Origin: Helochares maculicollis
Taxonomy: Eukaryota; Arthropoda; Insecta; Coleoptera; Hydrophilidae
Direction of reading: 5' to 3'
NCBI GenBank assembly: GCA_033557835.1
Contig: JAWQRO010000288.1
Coordinates: forward strand, 1 to 44,322
DNA: 44,322 nt
Shown here: one piece after another, positions 1-11,222 of the stretch
How positions within the stretch are numbered: position 1 is the first letter of the stretch
Layout of the letters: every line of letters begins with the position of its first letter
Translations under genes and position numbers: made by a program
Notes under the pieces: model-generated
What the model was told of the DNA's origin: nothing
Seen by the model: the letters and a program-made list of their open reading frames with translations, nothing else
Database searches by the model: none

Positions 1-623
1 AGGGTGGGTGGTAAGAGTTCAAAATAGACAATTCCTTTGTAATCCCACCAAACTGATAACAAAACCTTCTTTTGATGAATATCGGCTTTTGACGTTGTTT
101 GAGTTGGTTCACCTGGCCTGCTCCACGATCTTTTCCTCTTGATATTGTTGTAAACGACCCATTTTTCATCGCCAGTTATCAGTCGTTTTAAAAATGGATC
201 ATTTTCATAACGTTTCGGTAGCAAATTACAGCTGTTAATGCGTTGCGTTAAATGCGTTTTTTTCAGTTCGTGAGGAACCCATGTATCGAGTTTTTGAACA
301 TAGCCAAGTTGTTTTAAGTGATTTTCTATGCATGTATGTGATACATGAAGCTTCTCTGCAATCTCACGTGTTGTAATGTGGCGATCGGAATCGATTATTG
401 CTTTGATTAGGACGTCGTCAACTTCATCTGGACGACCAGAGCGTTTTTCATCTCTGAGTGAAAAATTGCCAGAACGAAATTTGGCAAACCAATATTGGCA
501 CTGCCGTTCTTTTAAGGCTTCGTCGCCATAAACAGCGCATAACTTTTTACGAGCTTGCGATGAGGTTTTTCCCTTTGCGGAAATAAAGAAGCAAAATATG
601 ACGAAAATGTTTTGATTTTCCAT
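1..623 (-). CDS. mariner transposase, N-terminal 207 codons, open frame, truncated by window edge
   Basis: Encodes the DNA-binding part and the start of the catalytic domain of a mariner transposase, which cuts and pastes the element through its terminal repeats. Reading from the ATG at 621-623, the frame is open for 207 codons with no stop or frameshift. Mariner transposases are usually about 345 residues. Visible in order are an N-terminal helix-turn-helix region (about 20-60, with the SGRP linker motif at 62-65), a second helix-turn-helix (about 70-110, TTREIAEKLHVS), the mariner signature WVPHEL (115-120), and ITGDEKW (149-155), whose Asp152 is the first residue of the DD34D catalytic triad. 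VWWDYKGIVYFELLPP (191-206) is the block before the second Asp. The second and third catalytic Asp lie beyond the edge, so activity cannot be judged. Confidence 0.92.
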   Translation of the reverse strand, partial: MENQNIFVIFCFFISAKGKTSSQARKKLCAVYGDEALKERQCQYWFAKFRSGNFSLRDEKRSGRPDEVDDVLIKAIIDSDRHITTREIAEKLHVSHTCIENHLKQLGYVQKLDTWVPHELKKTHLTQRINSCNLLPKRYENDPFLKRLITGDEKWVVYNNIKRKRSWSRPGEPTQTTSKADIHQKKVLLSVWWDYKGIVYFELLPPT

Positions 624-807
624 TTTTCAACGAAGGCCAAACGAAAACTGCGCAAAAGATCAAAAAACTTTTTTACTCATTGGCAGCTAAATTGCCAACT
701 ATTAAATTACAAAAGTGTTTTACATTTGTACTACGTCTGCAAACCTAAAAATTCAACTGAAGCCATCTATGAGTGAAATCCGCAATTACGTACTTGCCAA
801 CCCAATA
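1..807 (-). mobile_element. mariner transposon, 5' portion with terminal repeat and TA target site, cut by window edge
   Basis: A Tc1/mariner-superfamily DNA transposon lies on the minus strand. Its 5' terminal inverted repeat ends at 805. Read on the minus strand it begins TTGGGTTGGCAAGTACGTAA, a sequence I associate with mellifera-type mariners. It is bounded by a TA dinucleotide (806-807), the target site mariners duplicate. About 150 bases of untranslated leader separate the repeat from the transposase start at 623. The other end lies outside the window, so whether the copy is full length is unknown. An undisturbed terminal repeat plus an undisturbed frame suggests a young insertion compared with the other mariner fragments here. 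Confidence 0.93.
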
Positions 808-3800
808 GTATGATGGTCCTCAAAGTTAACACAGCGACATTTGCTAAAAATGACATTCTTATAGTCTCTCTCTGCTGACCATCCAATAAGATATGTTTCA
901 TTTGCTGGAAATTGTTTCTAAAAAAATTCGATCGATTTGTTTCCCAACTTGCTCTTCATAAAAAAACTACACCCATGATCCAAATGAACTAGGCATGCAA
1001 TAATTTCTTCCTATTGCGGCAAGTACAAAGTAGTGGGATCTGAACAAACATGGCCGTGAAGTATTTTTAGATTAACTTCTAAGCGGCGTATGTATAAATT
1101 CCGAACCAGTGTTTCCCTCTACAGTATTAATTTGAAGTGAAAATCCCATAAAGACCAAATTAACAACGAAAGAATTTGATAAATGAATAAAATAGCATTC
1201 GTAATTGCTACTTAATTGTCGGACACTTTACGATGTAACTTCATTTCCTCACCTTGTTTAGGCTACCGGTATTCAACGATATAATTATAAATTACTCCTT
1301 CTGTATATATTAAATAAATTGTAGTATGTACACGGAATCGCCTACGCTGAGGAACTATAAATAGAGGCGGTCAAAGCAATTAATTTCGTTTTAATTGGAA
1401 ATGAGATTCGGCTACAAAAGTGTTGAAATGTGAATTTCGGGGGCCTCGGGCAAACGTGTTTTTTCTTACTTATTTAGGCTTCGTTTTAGATGTGGAGGAT
1501 TCATTCTTACGTGTACGGGTTGATAAGAAAGTCAGTATCCTTTTCGCGGTTGTTCCTGAGCTGCGGCAAGTGGGCGAACATCATCATTAAGTTTAAATAT
1601 CATTAGGTGCCTCCTTACTGGGTTTTTATTAGCCAAATAATAATAATGAAGACCAGACGGTGCGGCAAAATTTACACATCAAAAACGGTTTGGAGGAACC
1701 GCCTTGAATAAGCTTGAGGTATTAGAGCAACTCATGGGTAATGTTTGCAGAATGGAAATTATAGGCTCCATATATAATTATCGCAAATACGAATGAATTG
1801 TAAAGAGGGTTTGCGTAATCTATACTTTACTCCTTCCGTAGTGGCGACTCGTCTTTCTTAATGAACTCGTATTCTTTTATCCGCTTACCGAAATTGGTTT
1901 TTTGAATATCTATTCTATAATACGGTGTATCTTTAAACTACATTTTGGTATATCAATATCAGAAACAATATTTTTTCCAAAATTACAAAATTTTTCCAAA
2001 ACTCTTGGAATATTCGTTTCATATGTTTGTTTAGGCCATCAAATTGGTATTTATGCTAAAGAAGTGCTTTCAGATACTCGATACAACAAATTTTTTTTTA
2101 TCGGTGGACGAATGAATATTTCTAATCAAATTTAAAATATATTTTGTGTTGACTATAATTCCTCTTAGTCAATTATAGTTACATTATGAAAAAACCTCAG
2201 CTTATATAAACTTATTTCTATTTAAACTCCATACGTCGTTCAAATTAGCTCACATCAGTTCGCCTCAGTTGAAACTAGCAGCTCACCTGCGCTCTCAAAA
2301 CTCTTTCGTTTTGAAATATTCAAAGTCCGAAAGTGCGAATTCTGGTAAAATGTCCTTTTAATAAACATAGGGATCGATGGGCAAGACTTCAAGCTCGAGT
2401 TTTAATAAAATTAGCGGCGACGTTTAAGCGCAAAAGTTGACGTTGCAACTGATCCCAAAAGTCGCGACTCTAACCACAAAATTTGATCATAACTCAAAGC
2501 ATTTCTAACTTACAATTATTTATTTTTTAAGAACGCAGCTCGATTTGCGCGTCGAAAGCGATGCGCCAGCAGAGAAATGATTATCGTATCTAAATGTTAA
2601 TTCAACCCGGGATTCGTTGTAAAGTTATAAAATAAAACCGGCGGATGGGTATTAAAAGGACCGAGGATTCACACGAAATTAAAAGCTTAGAAAGGCACAA
2701 AAGAATTATGCGCTCCCCCCAATAAAAACACCTATTATACGAAATTAAAGTCCCTGTACAATTAAAGACGCGCATGAAGCGGCTAAGGGTGCGCGTTTTC
2801 GGTAAATAAGATGAATCTGTAAGGCTGTGGAAGGTTGCGGCAGATGCGGGGGCTGGATTAACCCCGCCGGAAAAGCCTTAGGACAATTCCAGGGACGATT
2901 TTCAAAGCTAAACGCAACCCAAGCGGCCCCTATCTAAGTGAGGTCGCAAATTCTCTTTAAACCAGAGAAGTAGATTTAACCCTTTAAATGGCACAGATGA
3001 ACACTGGCGGCCTTTATTTTTTGAGTCCTCTTTTAACAAGTTTAGTTTGATGAGTAGCGCAAATCGCAAGCGTAAAACGCTCTCAAGATCTTCAAATCGA
3101 TACGATCATTCACTGAGCGTAGACTCGACAAAAATGCAGCGAAAATAGGTGATTATTCCAAAATTATAGACAGAACCTAACGTAAACTATGTCTAATACG
3201 TCATAGATGGAATTAATATGTCGAAGCAAAGACAGCCAAACGCCGAGTATTAGAAAGCGTAAAACAACGAATCTGTTTCAACAAACAATTTTGAATCCAT
3301 CTATATTTCTCACACAAATTACTACTCATTGGAATTAAATACACACCATTGAACGAACGGAATAGGACGGACTTATTTGAATTAATTGAAACGTGATCGC
3401 ATCGATGGAAACAAAATTAAATCTTAGTACGGATGCACAGTGATCGATGAACAAATCAATCCACAAATGAAAAACGGGCCAAATTCACGCTACCTCTTAA
3501 ATGGTTAAACAAAGTCGGCTGATTTAAACCAAGGAAACTGAAATATTGATAGCAGGTACTTAAAAGTCAACGAACTGTAATAGAGGGTCCGTTTTGTAAG
3601 GTGAGGGTGTAGTTGCGGGGCCGCCGAGTCACAATACTGTCTTTTAATTGATTATTCCATTATAGTTTGTATAAATCGTTTGTAGACCCCAGACGAATCG
3701 ACGCGTCGCGCGGGGCCCAACGTCCGGAATCGTTATTTATTAATTTTTTCGTCTGTCTGGCGGGCAATTTTTTAAATCGTCTAAGTGGGCAAACTCTTGA

Positions 3801-4435
3801 GAGATCAAAGCGCGCTCAATTTGAAGTGCCAGTAAGCCGGGCGCAATCAGGCTAATTATGAAAGGAGAGTGTCAAAAAATCTCCCGCACGTAAAAATCAA
3901 TTCCGCACCCCGTATATCAAGCAGGCTGGCGTAATTTTTAAACGTCACGTTTCGCCAGCACCAGCGCCATCTTTGTTGTGACATACGTAGCAATTAATGG
4001 CCGGTAAATGCCAGCCGGAGTGGCGTTAAATATAGCGGGCAGAATAAACATAAACGGGTTTTAAATTTGAAATGTCAAATGATTCAGGAAGTTGCACTGC
4101 GCTAAAAACGCTATTAATCAAAGTAAAATTTCACCGCACAACACTGCATCGTGAGGATAAATAATTAAATAGGAGCTATTTTTAGATTTGCGATGCAGAA
4201 ATCGAGAATGTGCCGCAAAATCCAGGAGGGTGCGGTGAAATTTCAGGACGCTCGGTTAAGGAAATAATTGAATAATAGTTGCCTGAAGTAATGGCACTCC
4301 GAGAAAGTAGGTAATTTTTTACACGAAACTGCGCTTTTAAACTTGCGACTCTGGGTTGGCTTTTTAAAAATCCGGCATAAAAATGTTTTGCGACTTTTAA
4401 ACGACTATATCAAGAGGGCCCATGGGAAAAAACAA
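808..4435. other. noncoding DNA, no gene recognised
   Basis: About 3.6 kb of AT-rich sequence with scattered short frames (77 codons at most) that show no motif or codon pattern I recognise. One perfect 9-base inverted repeat (ACTATAATT at 2152-2160, AATTATAGT at 2171-2179, 10-base loop) is visible. By position it is either upstream of mbl or within an upstream mbl intron; no promoter could be assigned. Confidence 0.5.
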
Positions 4436-6060
4436 GAGAGCCTCAATTGTCATAGCTACAAATAAGGGAGCCTCAATTGTCATAGCTACAAATTATGGAG
4501 GCTCAATTGTCATAGCTACAAATTAGGGAGCCTCAATTGTCATAGCTACAACTTAAGGAGCCTCAATTCTCATAGTTACCAATAAGGAAGCCTAAATTCT
4601 CATAACTAGCAATAAGGGAACCTTAAAAATAAGAAAGCTTCAATTCTCACACCTAAGAATTAGGGACTTAATAATTGGCGTATTATAAGTATCGGTCCAG
4701 GATGAGGCAACGTGTGAATTGTGTGGAAATTTTTGAAAATCGATCAAATATATGAAAAGGAGCCTTAGCTAAAAATAAGGGAGCATCAATTCTCATAGCT
4801 AAAAATAAGGAAGCATCAATTCTCATAGCTAAAAATAAGGGAGCCTCAGTTCTCACAGCGAAAAATAAAGGGAGCCTCTATTCTCATAGCCAAAAATAAG
4901 AACGCTTCAATCCTCATAGCCAAAAGTAAGAGAGCCTCAATTCCCCCACCTAAGAATTAGGGACTTAATAATTGGCGTATTATAAGTAACCGTCCAGGAT
5001 GAGGCAATGTGCGAATTGTGTGTAACTTTTTGTATTCCGATCAAATATATGAAAAGGAGCCTTAGCTAAAAATAAGGGAGCATCATTTCTCCTAGCTAAA
5101 AGTAAGGGAACCTCAGTTCTCATAGCTAAAAATAAGGGAGCCGCACTTCTCACATCTAAATATAAGGGAGTCTCAATTCTTATAGCCAAAAATAAGAGTG
5201 CCTCAATCTTCATAGCCAAAAGTAAGAGAGCCTCAATTCCCCCACCTAAGAATTAGGGACTTAATAATTGGCGTATTATAAGTAACCGTCCAGGATAAGG
5301 CAATGTGCGAATTGTGTGGAAATTTTTGTATTTTGATCAAATATATGAAAAGGAGCCTTAGTTAAGAATAAGGGAGCATCAATTCTCACAGCGAAAAATA
5401 AGAGAGCCTCGGTTCTCACAGCTAAAAATTAGGGAGCCTCTATTCTCATGCCCAAAATTAAAAGTGCTTCAATCCTCATAGCCAAAAGTAAGAGAGCTTC
5501 AATTCTCACACCTAAGAATTAGGGACTCAAGTAATTGGCGTATTATAAGTAACGGTCCAGGATGAGGCAATGTGTGAATTGTGTAGAAATTTTTGTATTT
5601 CGATCAATTATATGAAAAGAAGCCTTAGCTAAAAATAAGGGAGCATCAGTTTTCATAGCTAAAATAAGGGAGTCTCAGTTCTCACAGCGAAAAATAAGAG
5701 AGCCTCAGTTCATACAGCTAAAAATAAGAGAGCCTCAGTTCTCACAGTTAAAAATAAGGGATCGTCAATTCTCATAGCCAAAAATAAGAGTGCTTCAATC
5801 CTCATAGCCAAAAGTAAGAGAGCTTCAATTCTCACACCTAAGAATTAGGGACTTAATAATTGGCATATTATAAGTAACGATTCCGGATGAGGCAATGTAC
5901 GAATTGTATAGAAATATTTGTATTTCGATCAAATATATCAAAAGGATCCTTAGTTAAAAATAAGGGAGCATCAAATCTCACAACTAAAAATAAGAGAGCC
6001 TCAGTTCTCATAGCTAAACTTAAGAGAAACTGAAGTAATTGCCTTAGTACAAGTTTCAGG
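4436..6060. repeat. 30-base minisatellite with higher-order block structure
   Basis: The array is built from a unit of about 30 bases of the form GGGAGCCTCAATTCTCATAG plus an A-rich remainder (CTAAAAATAA). The first block (4436-4650) is seven near-uniform units. After that a diverged segment of about 100-120 bases (starting ACCTAAGAATTAGGGACTTA and running through GATCAAATATATGAAAAGGAG) recurs at 4651, 4948, 5244, 5510 and 5836, alternating with runs of the 30-base unit. The block spacings are 297, 296, 266 and 326 bases, so they differ by one unit. A decayed sixth segment seems to start near 6035. Because 30 is a multiple of three, the minus strand shows open frames with a 10-residue repeat (as in 4980-5219 and 5868-6194). 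These are by-products of the array and not genes. Confidence 0.95.
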
Positions 6061-7500
6061 GCGAGGGCATGTGCGAACAGGACGCAAAGTTCAAGAAATA
6101 AGCAATTGGAAGGAGCAATATTCGAGACCTTCCTCGCAGTGTTCGATAGAGCAATACTGCATAGGGGAACGCAAAATTGAAACAACCGTTGCAAAATTAC
6201 TTAGTAACTAAAGTGCACCCTGTATAATTGTGTACAGGGTGCGTTTAAGTGAACTTTCCATGTGCACAGCAAATACTTGGTATCTCTAGTATTATTGTTT
6301 ACTTGAAAGCAATGTTGAAACAAAACCGCTTGCGGTAGACAAAGAGGAGCAGAAGTTTCGGCTTAATGAACGAAGTAGCGAGGGAAAGAGGAAGAGAGAA
6401 GGAAGCAGCAATAGAGTGGAAACGCCTGCTGCCGATTACCGAATTTGTAAAGTTAGTACAGTGTAGAGGCACTCTAGTCCTGCGCCTCTGTAGCTATAGA
6501 TTTCAAAGGCATTGTTGTGTGAAATTGAATTTTGTCATTTTAATTATAATTTTATCTGTACGTATGCGCCTTTAATTAACCCGATTAGATTGAGATGGAT
6601 TGTTTCGGCTGGGAGCTATTTTTTCGCGCGAGCTTCGTCCTTGGAATTACCGCCAAAATTTATCTACTTCCGCAGATTGGCTGCTTTTAGACACATGGCG
6701 AAAGCAATTAGACGGAAAGAGTGTGGAATATTATATTATGGCTGGTCGGTCAGACCTGTGCCGTGCGGTGCGGTGGTTCATCTGAATTGCAAATACCCAT
6801 TAAAATTCCAAGGATAACTGAAGACGGGACCATGACCATACATATTTACGTGCGGACGACATAATCCGTTTAAAAATAAACATTGCGCATTTGTGGGAGT
6901 TAACTAGCCTATTCAGTTCTGCTTGCCATTTCCAATATATGAATTTATTACCAACCCCGTTGCAGCTCGGGAAAAATGGTACTGCTGTTGAGCTTTAAAT
7001 TGGATTCTGAAATTTCTATAATTTATTTAAAATTTCACTGGATTTTGCATAAGTAGAAGTGAAAGCTAATCCATTGGTCGTGATATTTTGATTTATGAAA
7101 TTTACATTAATCACTCCTTGCGCTGCTAGTGTAGCACAAGACTAGTATATGGAGGCAAAGAGGTATCAAAATTGCTCATTAATTAAATGATCTAAAGTCA
7201 TCGCCAAAACTGGATCCTATAATTATCTTAAGATTACGCCTCTGCTTTGGAAGCTCCAGAGGACCATCAATTTGATGTGTCGTAGTGCAATATAGATTGA
7301 AAAGTAAACTATCCTCACTGCGCACACCACAAAAAATCCTTGCCTTGTAATTATATGTATTCTGTCAGATGGAGATATGGAATATTAATTTAAATGCCGC
7401 ATATTATTGTGAAATGTCGGATATGCGAACGTTTGCATTCTTGTTTTCGTTATGCTTTGGTTTTTGGTTTAATCTCGTTTAGAGTCCTACATATTTTGTA
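6061..7500. other. noncoding DNA with a perfect palindrome
   Basis: No gene recognised. Short overlapping plus-strand frames at 6366-6817 lack any family motif. The one clear structure is the palindrome at 6215-6242, listed separately. Confidence 0.5.
6215..6242. repeat. perfect 10-bp inverted repeat (GCACCCTGTA / TACAGGGTGC)
   Basis: Arms GCACCCTGTA (6215-6224) and TACAGGGTGC (6233-6242) are perfectly complementary around an 8-base loop. CAGGGTG-type ends are, from general experience, common at the edges of insect repeats. This could therefore be two abutting element ends or a remnant of a small foldback element. It lies about 150 bases beyond the end of the minisatellite. Confidence 0.75.
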
Positions 7501-7820
7501 TCGATATGAATTTAAACGATCAACTCAGAATTATACGCCCATCACTTGTTAATCGGCATTGCCCACTACTTCACCACGACAATGCTCGGCCACATACATG
7601 GCACAAAACAATTGCAAATTTAAGTGAATTGAAACACAAAGTTTTGCAGCATCCTATTCACCGGATCTCCCGACTTTAAGTTTTTTTTTAACATTATAAC
7701 TGCTTTTCCGAGCTAAACAGTATGAAAATGAAGACAGTTTGAAAAGTGGGATATCAGAGTCGGATTTTTTAAGGCTGGCATTTATGCTTTAAAGAAGCGA
7801 ATGGAGCATATTTTAATTGA
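7500..7820 (+). mobile_element. decayed mariner transposase fragment (catalytic region)
   Basis: Plus-strand translation shows the mariner block around the second catalytic Asp, HHDNARPH at 7572-7595, preceded by RPSLVNRHCPLL and followed by KVLQHP. A frameshift then leads into YSPDL just before 7680, and a further shift into KQYENEDSLKSGISESD (about 7720-7770), which corresponds to the region after the third Asp. The third catalytic Asp itself is not recoverable. No terminal repeats were found. The fragment is non-functional through several frameshifts and stops. It lies in the same orientation as mbl. Confidence 0.85.
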
Positions 7821-10673
7821 ATAGACAGTTTTTGAAGAATGATACCTATTTTATATGTTCATTTAAAAATCCGACATTTGATACGCACCAACCTAATGCA
7901 ATCCTAGCTTCAGATTTCATGCTCTTAAATAGAATTTCCTTTATTTCGAATTTATCCGCGTTTTATAATTATTGCGTCAAAATTCAAACATTACCAATAA
8001 GAGACAGTGAAATTTGACGACGATTTTTGATTAGAACGTTTGATCGGCTGCAGATCCTTGAAGACGACAGACTTTCTTTGTCATGCTTTCAATCGTTAAC
8101 TGGTGGGAGAAACAAATTCTCTCCGATGAGATGGATAAGAACATAATAGTTACCAATTGAACTATTCAAAATCCATGCTTAGCTATCGAGATTTCATGCG
8201 TGACGCAATTTAAGAATAACTAGAGTAAACACAAACACTACAGCAAAGAGTTGGTTTGCTATTCAAATAAAAATTGACACAACTTCTGAGTAATTAAAGC
8301 TAAAATGTTGTACATAGAATCCTGCATAAGAATTATATACACAGAAAAGCGTTTTCCCTAGACTATATCATTAAGTATTAATATTAAGTAAAGCGAAGTA
8401 AATACAACTGTCTTTTATTTTGCGTTTCGATTACTGTCTGAAATACTCGTTGGACGATTACCGGTCAATATAAAAGAATTTCCTGGAATTCTAAATTAAA
8501 ATAAACTGTTTCGGCTGCGTCTTCTAAACCGGCTGCAATTTAATCATAATAGTAATTAGTCAATAATAACCAAATTTGTTGTAGTTGTAAATCGAATGTA
8601 CTCTTATCGTCCTCCTCTTCTGTGTAACGATGCATCAACAATTGAATTTGTTTAGTTCGCCCACTTTTTTGGAAGCAAAAGCAAATTATGTCATTTTTAA
8701 ACGCGAGGGGTATCCAGCAGCGTAATGCTCCAAATGCAGTCCCCAAGGGGTCGTCTACTTCATTATTTAAAATATACTCTCATCTTAATTTTAAGCGCAA
8801 TGGCACCTGGAAGTGCCATAAATATATGTTATAGTACGTCAGCTTTTTTTCTGTGGTTTAATATTAAAATGAGCTGCTAATTATGCAGTTTGCGAGCAAA
8901 AACGAGTAGTTTTACTCGAAAAATAACATTTTAGTGTGGGCTCTAAACAAAATCGGTAGTTTGTAACTCGAGTGCTCTTTTTATTGACGTTCGTCAACCT
9001 GCGGGAAACGTATTTTGGCTTAGCGATCCGCATTATCTGCAACTACGGCGGAACATGGTGCCTCGCAATTACTTCTTGGCTACCAAATTTAAATATATCC
9101 CCCAGAAACATTATGCAATTTATTACAAACGGTCACGCACGATAATTTTGAAGGCCTTGGCCTAAGTTTACAGGCGTGTAACAAAGTCTAATCGTAATTT
9201 CGTGTTTAGATCTAAACTCCAAACTCCCGAGGTTAGTAAAAGACTGTTCACGGAACATCATTCGATAGTTTCAAAAATGCTCACTGAAACCGTACAGAAA
9301 TACACATGCTGAAAGCTAGACGAACTATTTCGGTTATACTAAACAGTGGTTGTGCTTTGCGTTCGCTTTCGGATGCGTGGAAGTCGTCAGATAATCTCTG
9401 CAAAAATATTTGCCATTTAAACTCAAATTTCTAGATTGCATATTTGCCAATTAATTTAGACAAAGATGATTTAATTAGATCTTTCGGATAAACAAACCAG
9501 CGTATCTGTAGATGATAGAGACATTTGCTGGTTATTCTGACTTTTTACATGTTTCGCAAATTTAGCCGAATGGCTCTAGGAGTGAAGGTTGTAATAATCG
9601 TTGTTTATTTCAGCGATAAATTGCAACTCCAATCGAGGCCACTTTGAGTCAATAAAGCTGATCCGCGTTTACGCTTTTGCTCTGCAGTTTTAATTGTCTT
9701 TGCATTAATTATTTTACTATCGAACATTTAAAAGTAATATAAGAACAATTGCAAACTTGATGCTTCACGAAATATGCACGTGTAAGCACTTCAGGATTCT
9801 ATTTTATACGTAGCTCAACTTGCGGTCAATTGTCAATAATAGGAGTGTGATAAAAAACAAGAAAATAAGTGGTTGAAAGTATAAAATGCGAAGAGTTATT
9901 GCTCAATTTTCGGAGTGTACATTACTTGCGGAAACTAGGAATAAGATATATTGGCGATATCTAGTGTTCGCAGACTAGCGAGATCTGTCTAATTTTTCAC
10001 TTCGACTTTCCTCTTGAAGCATTAGATCGGTCTTTTGTATTAAATCCATATTTAATCACTTACCCTCGGTATACAACAGATAATGCTCTCCTAACAGTCA
10101 TTTGTCAGTCGCTATCAAATTTCTCTCCCTAGGAATTGATAGTCTACACTTGCCAATCAAAGTAATATATCTGCATGTTTTAACACAGAATAATAAAACG
10201 AATACTACAAGGATACAAAAACTGTTTTTAAAGTAAAATAAAAGTCATTCTGTTTTATTAGTCAGCCGGAAAATATTGGTTTTAAAAGAAACAAAACGCA
10301 TATATTCAAATTTTCAACATTTCTCAATTATAACTTTCCAGCACACTTACCTAGGATTAGCTCGGCAGCCGCGGCCGGAATAATATAAAACGCTTAGGTA
10401 ACTGCAATTAGTTTAAATATTGAGATTAAAACTCAAGGTGTCGGTCGGTTCATGCATCAGCTGGCTTTTCGACCATCAGACAGTGGATAATGAAACCAAT
10501 ACTGTGACTTGTTATTAAAGAAAATTTTAACCATCCGCTTCTGAGTCTTGCGCGCTTTACAACTCTTGCGCTTTATGCTAAATACAGATGTTATCTTCAA
10601 AGGCAACGACCCAATCAATACAACAACTATTCTTAAATTCGCTAAATTAATACATTTTTTTCTTCTTTTGCAG
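7821..10673 (+). other. presumed mbl upstream intron, noncoding
   Basis: No coding exon recognised. The stretch ends in a convincing 3' splice site at 10673, so it is inferred to be intronic on the plus strand, with the first, untranslated mbl exon(s) either further upstream or hidden in this region. Four YGCY tetramers (CGCT or TGCT) are packed into 10536-10579, about 95-140 bases before the splice site. Confidence 0.55.
10655..10673 (+). promoter_or_regulatory. mbl: 3' splice site of the mbl coding exon
   Basis: An uninterrupted pyrimidine-rich run (TTTTTTTCTTCTTTTG) ends in CAG at 10671-10673, with AT-rich branch-like sequence (GCTAAATTAATA) just before it at 10641-10652. It is the best acceptor upstream of the muscleblind start codon. 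Its use is inferred from consensus match only. Confidence 0.75.
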
Positions 10674-10830
10674 ACCGCTATCCAAGACTACAGACAGACT
10701 ACAGCAACAGCAGTGAAAACTAAGCGCTTCCTGCTTTTCAACAAAAACAAGACCTCCCCACCCCAAAACAAAAAATTAACCAAACCGAAGACACCAAAAT
10801 GTGCTAGCTTCTGTTCTCTGACAGCTGCTT

Positions 10831-10899
10831 ATGCTTTGCCTTCCTGCTTATAACGCAAGTCAAACTAGTGTCAGAACTACACCGAAGCTACTCTTGTAG
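10831..10899 (+). other. upstream ORF in the mbl leader, 22 codons
   Basis: ATG at 10831 opens a 22-codon frame ending in TAG at 10897-10899, about 320 bases before the main start. It is the longest of three upstream ATG frames in the leader. It could lower translation of the linear mRNA, but only its presence is seen. Confidence 0.5.
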
Positions 10900-11222
10900 T
10901 ATTCCAGTTCCCCTCTAGCAATCAATTGTGTTATACAGGCTGAAAACAGTGACCGTCGCGCTTTTCAGCACAACACCAGAACACACCCAACAAATAAATA
11001 CGAGAAGTAACCAGACCGATTCCGCGCGGGTCCAGTGGATTCACTGTCTTACGCTTAAAATTTGCGGATTTAAATAATGAACTCCGTTTTGTCTTGAACC
11101 GCACAAAACCCGAAGTCCGATCGTATTTTTTTAAACCATAATATACTAAAAGAAAGTTTTCGTACAACCAGTGCTTAAACGCGTCTACAATCATTCTATC
11201 CAACACAGAAGATTCTACAACC

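Noticed and set aside
4980..6194. Minus-strand frames with 10-residue repeats (such as LAMRTEVPLL)
   Set aside because: They arise because the minisatellite period (30) is a multiple of three. They have no signal of selection and are interrupted in each block.
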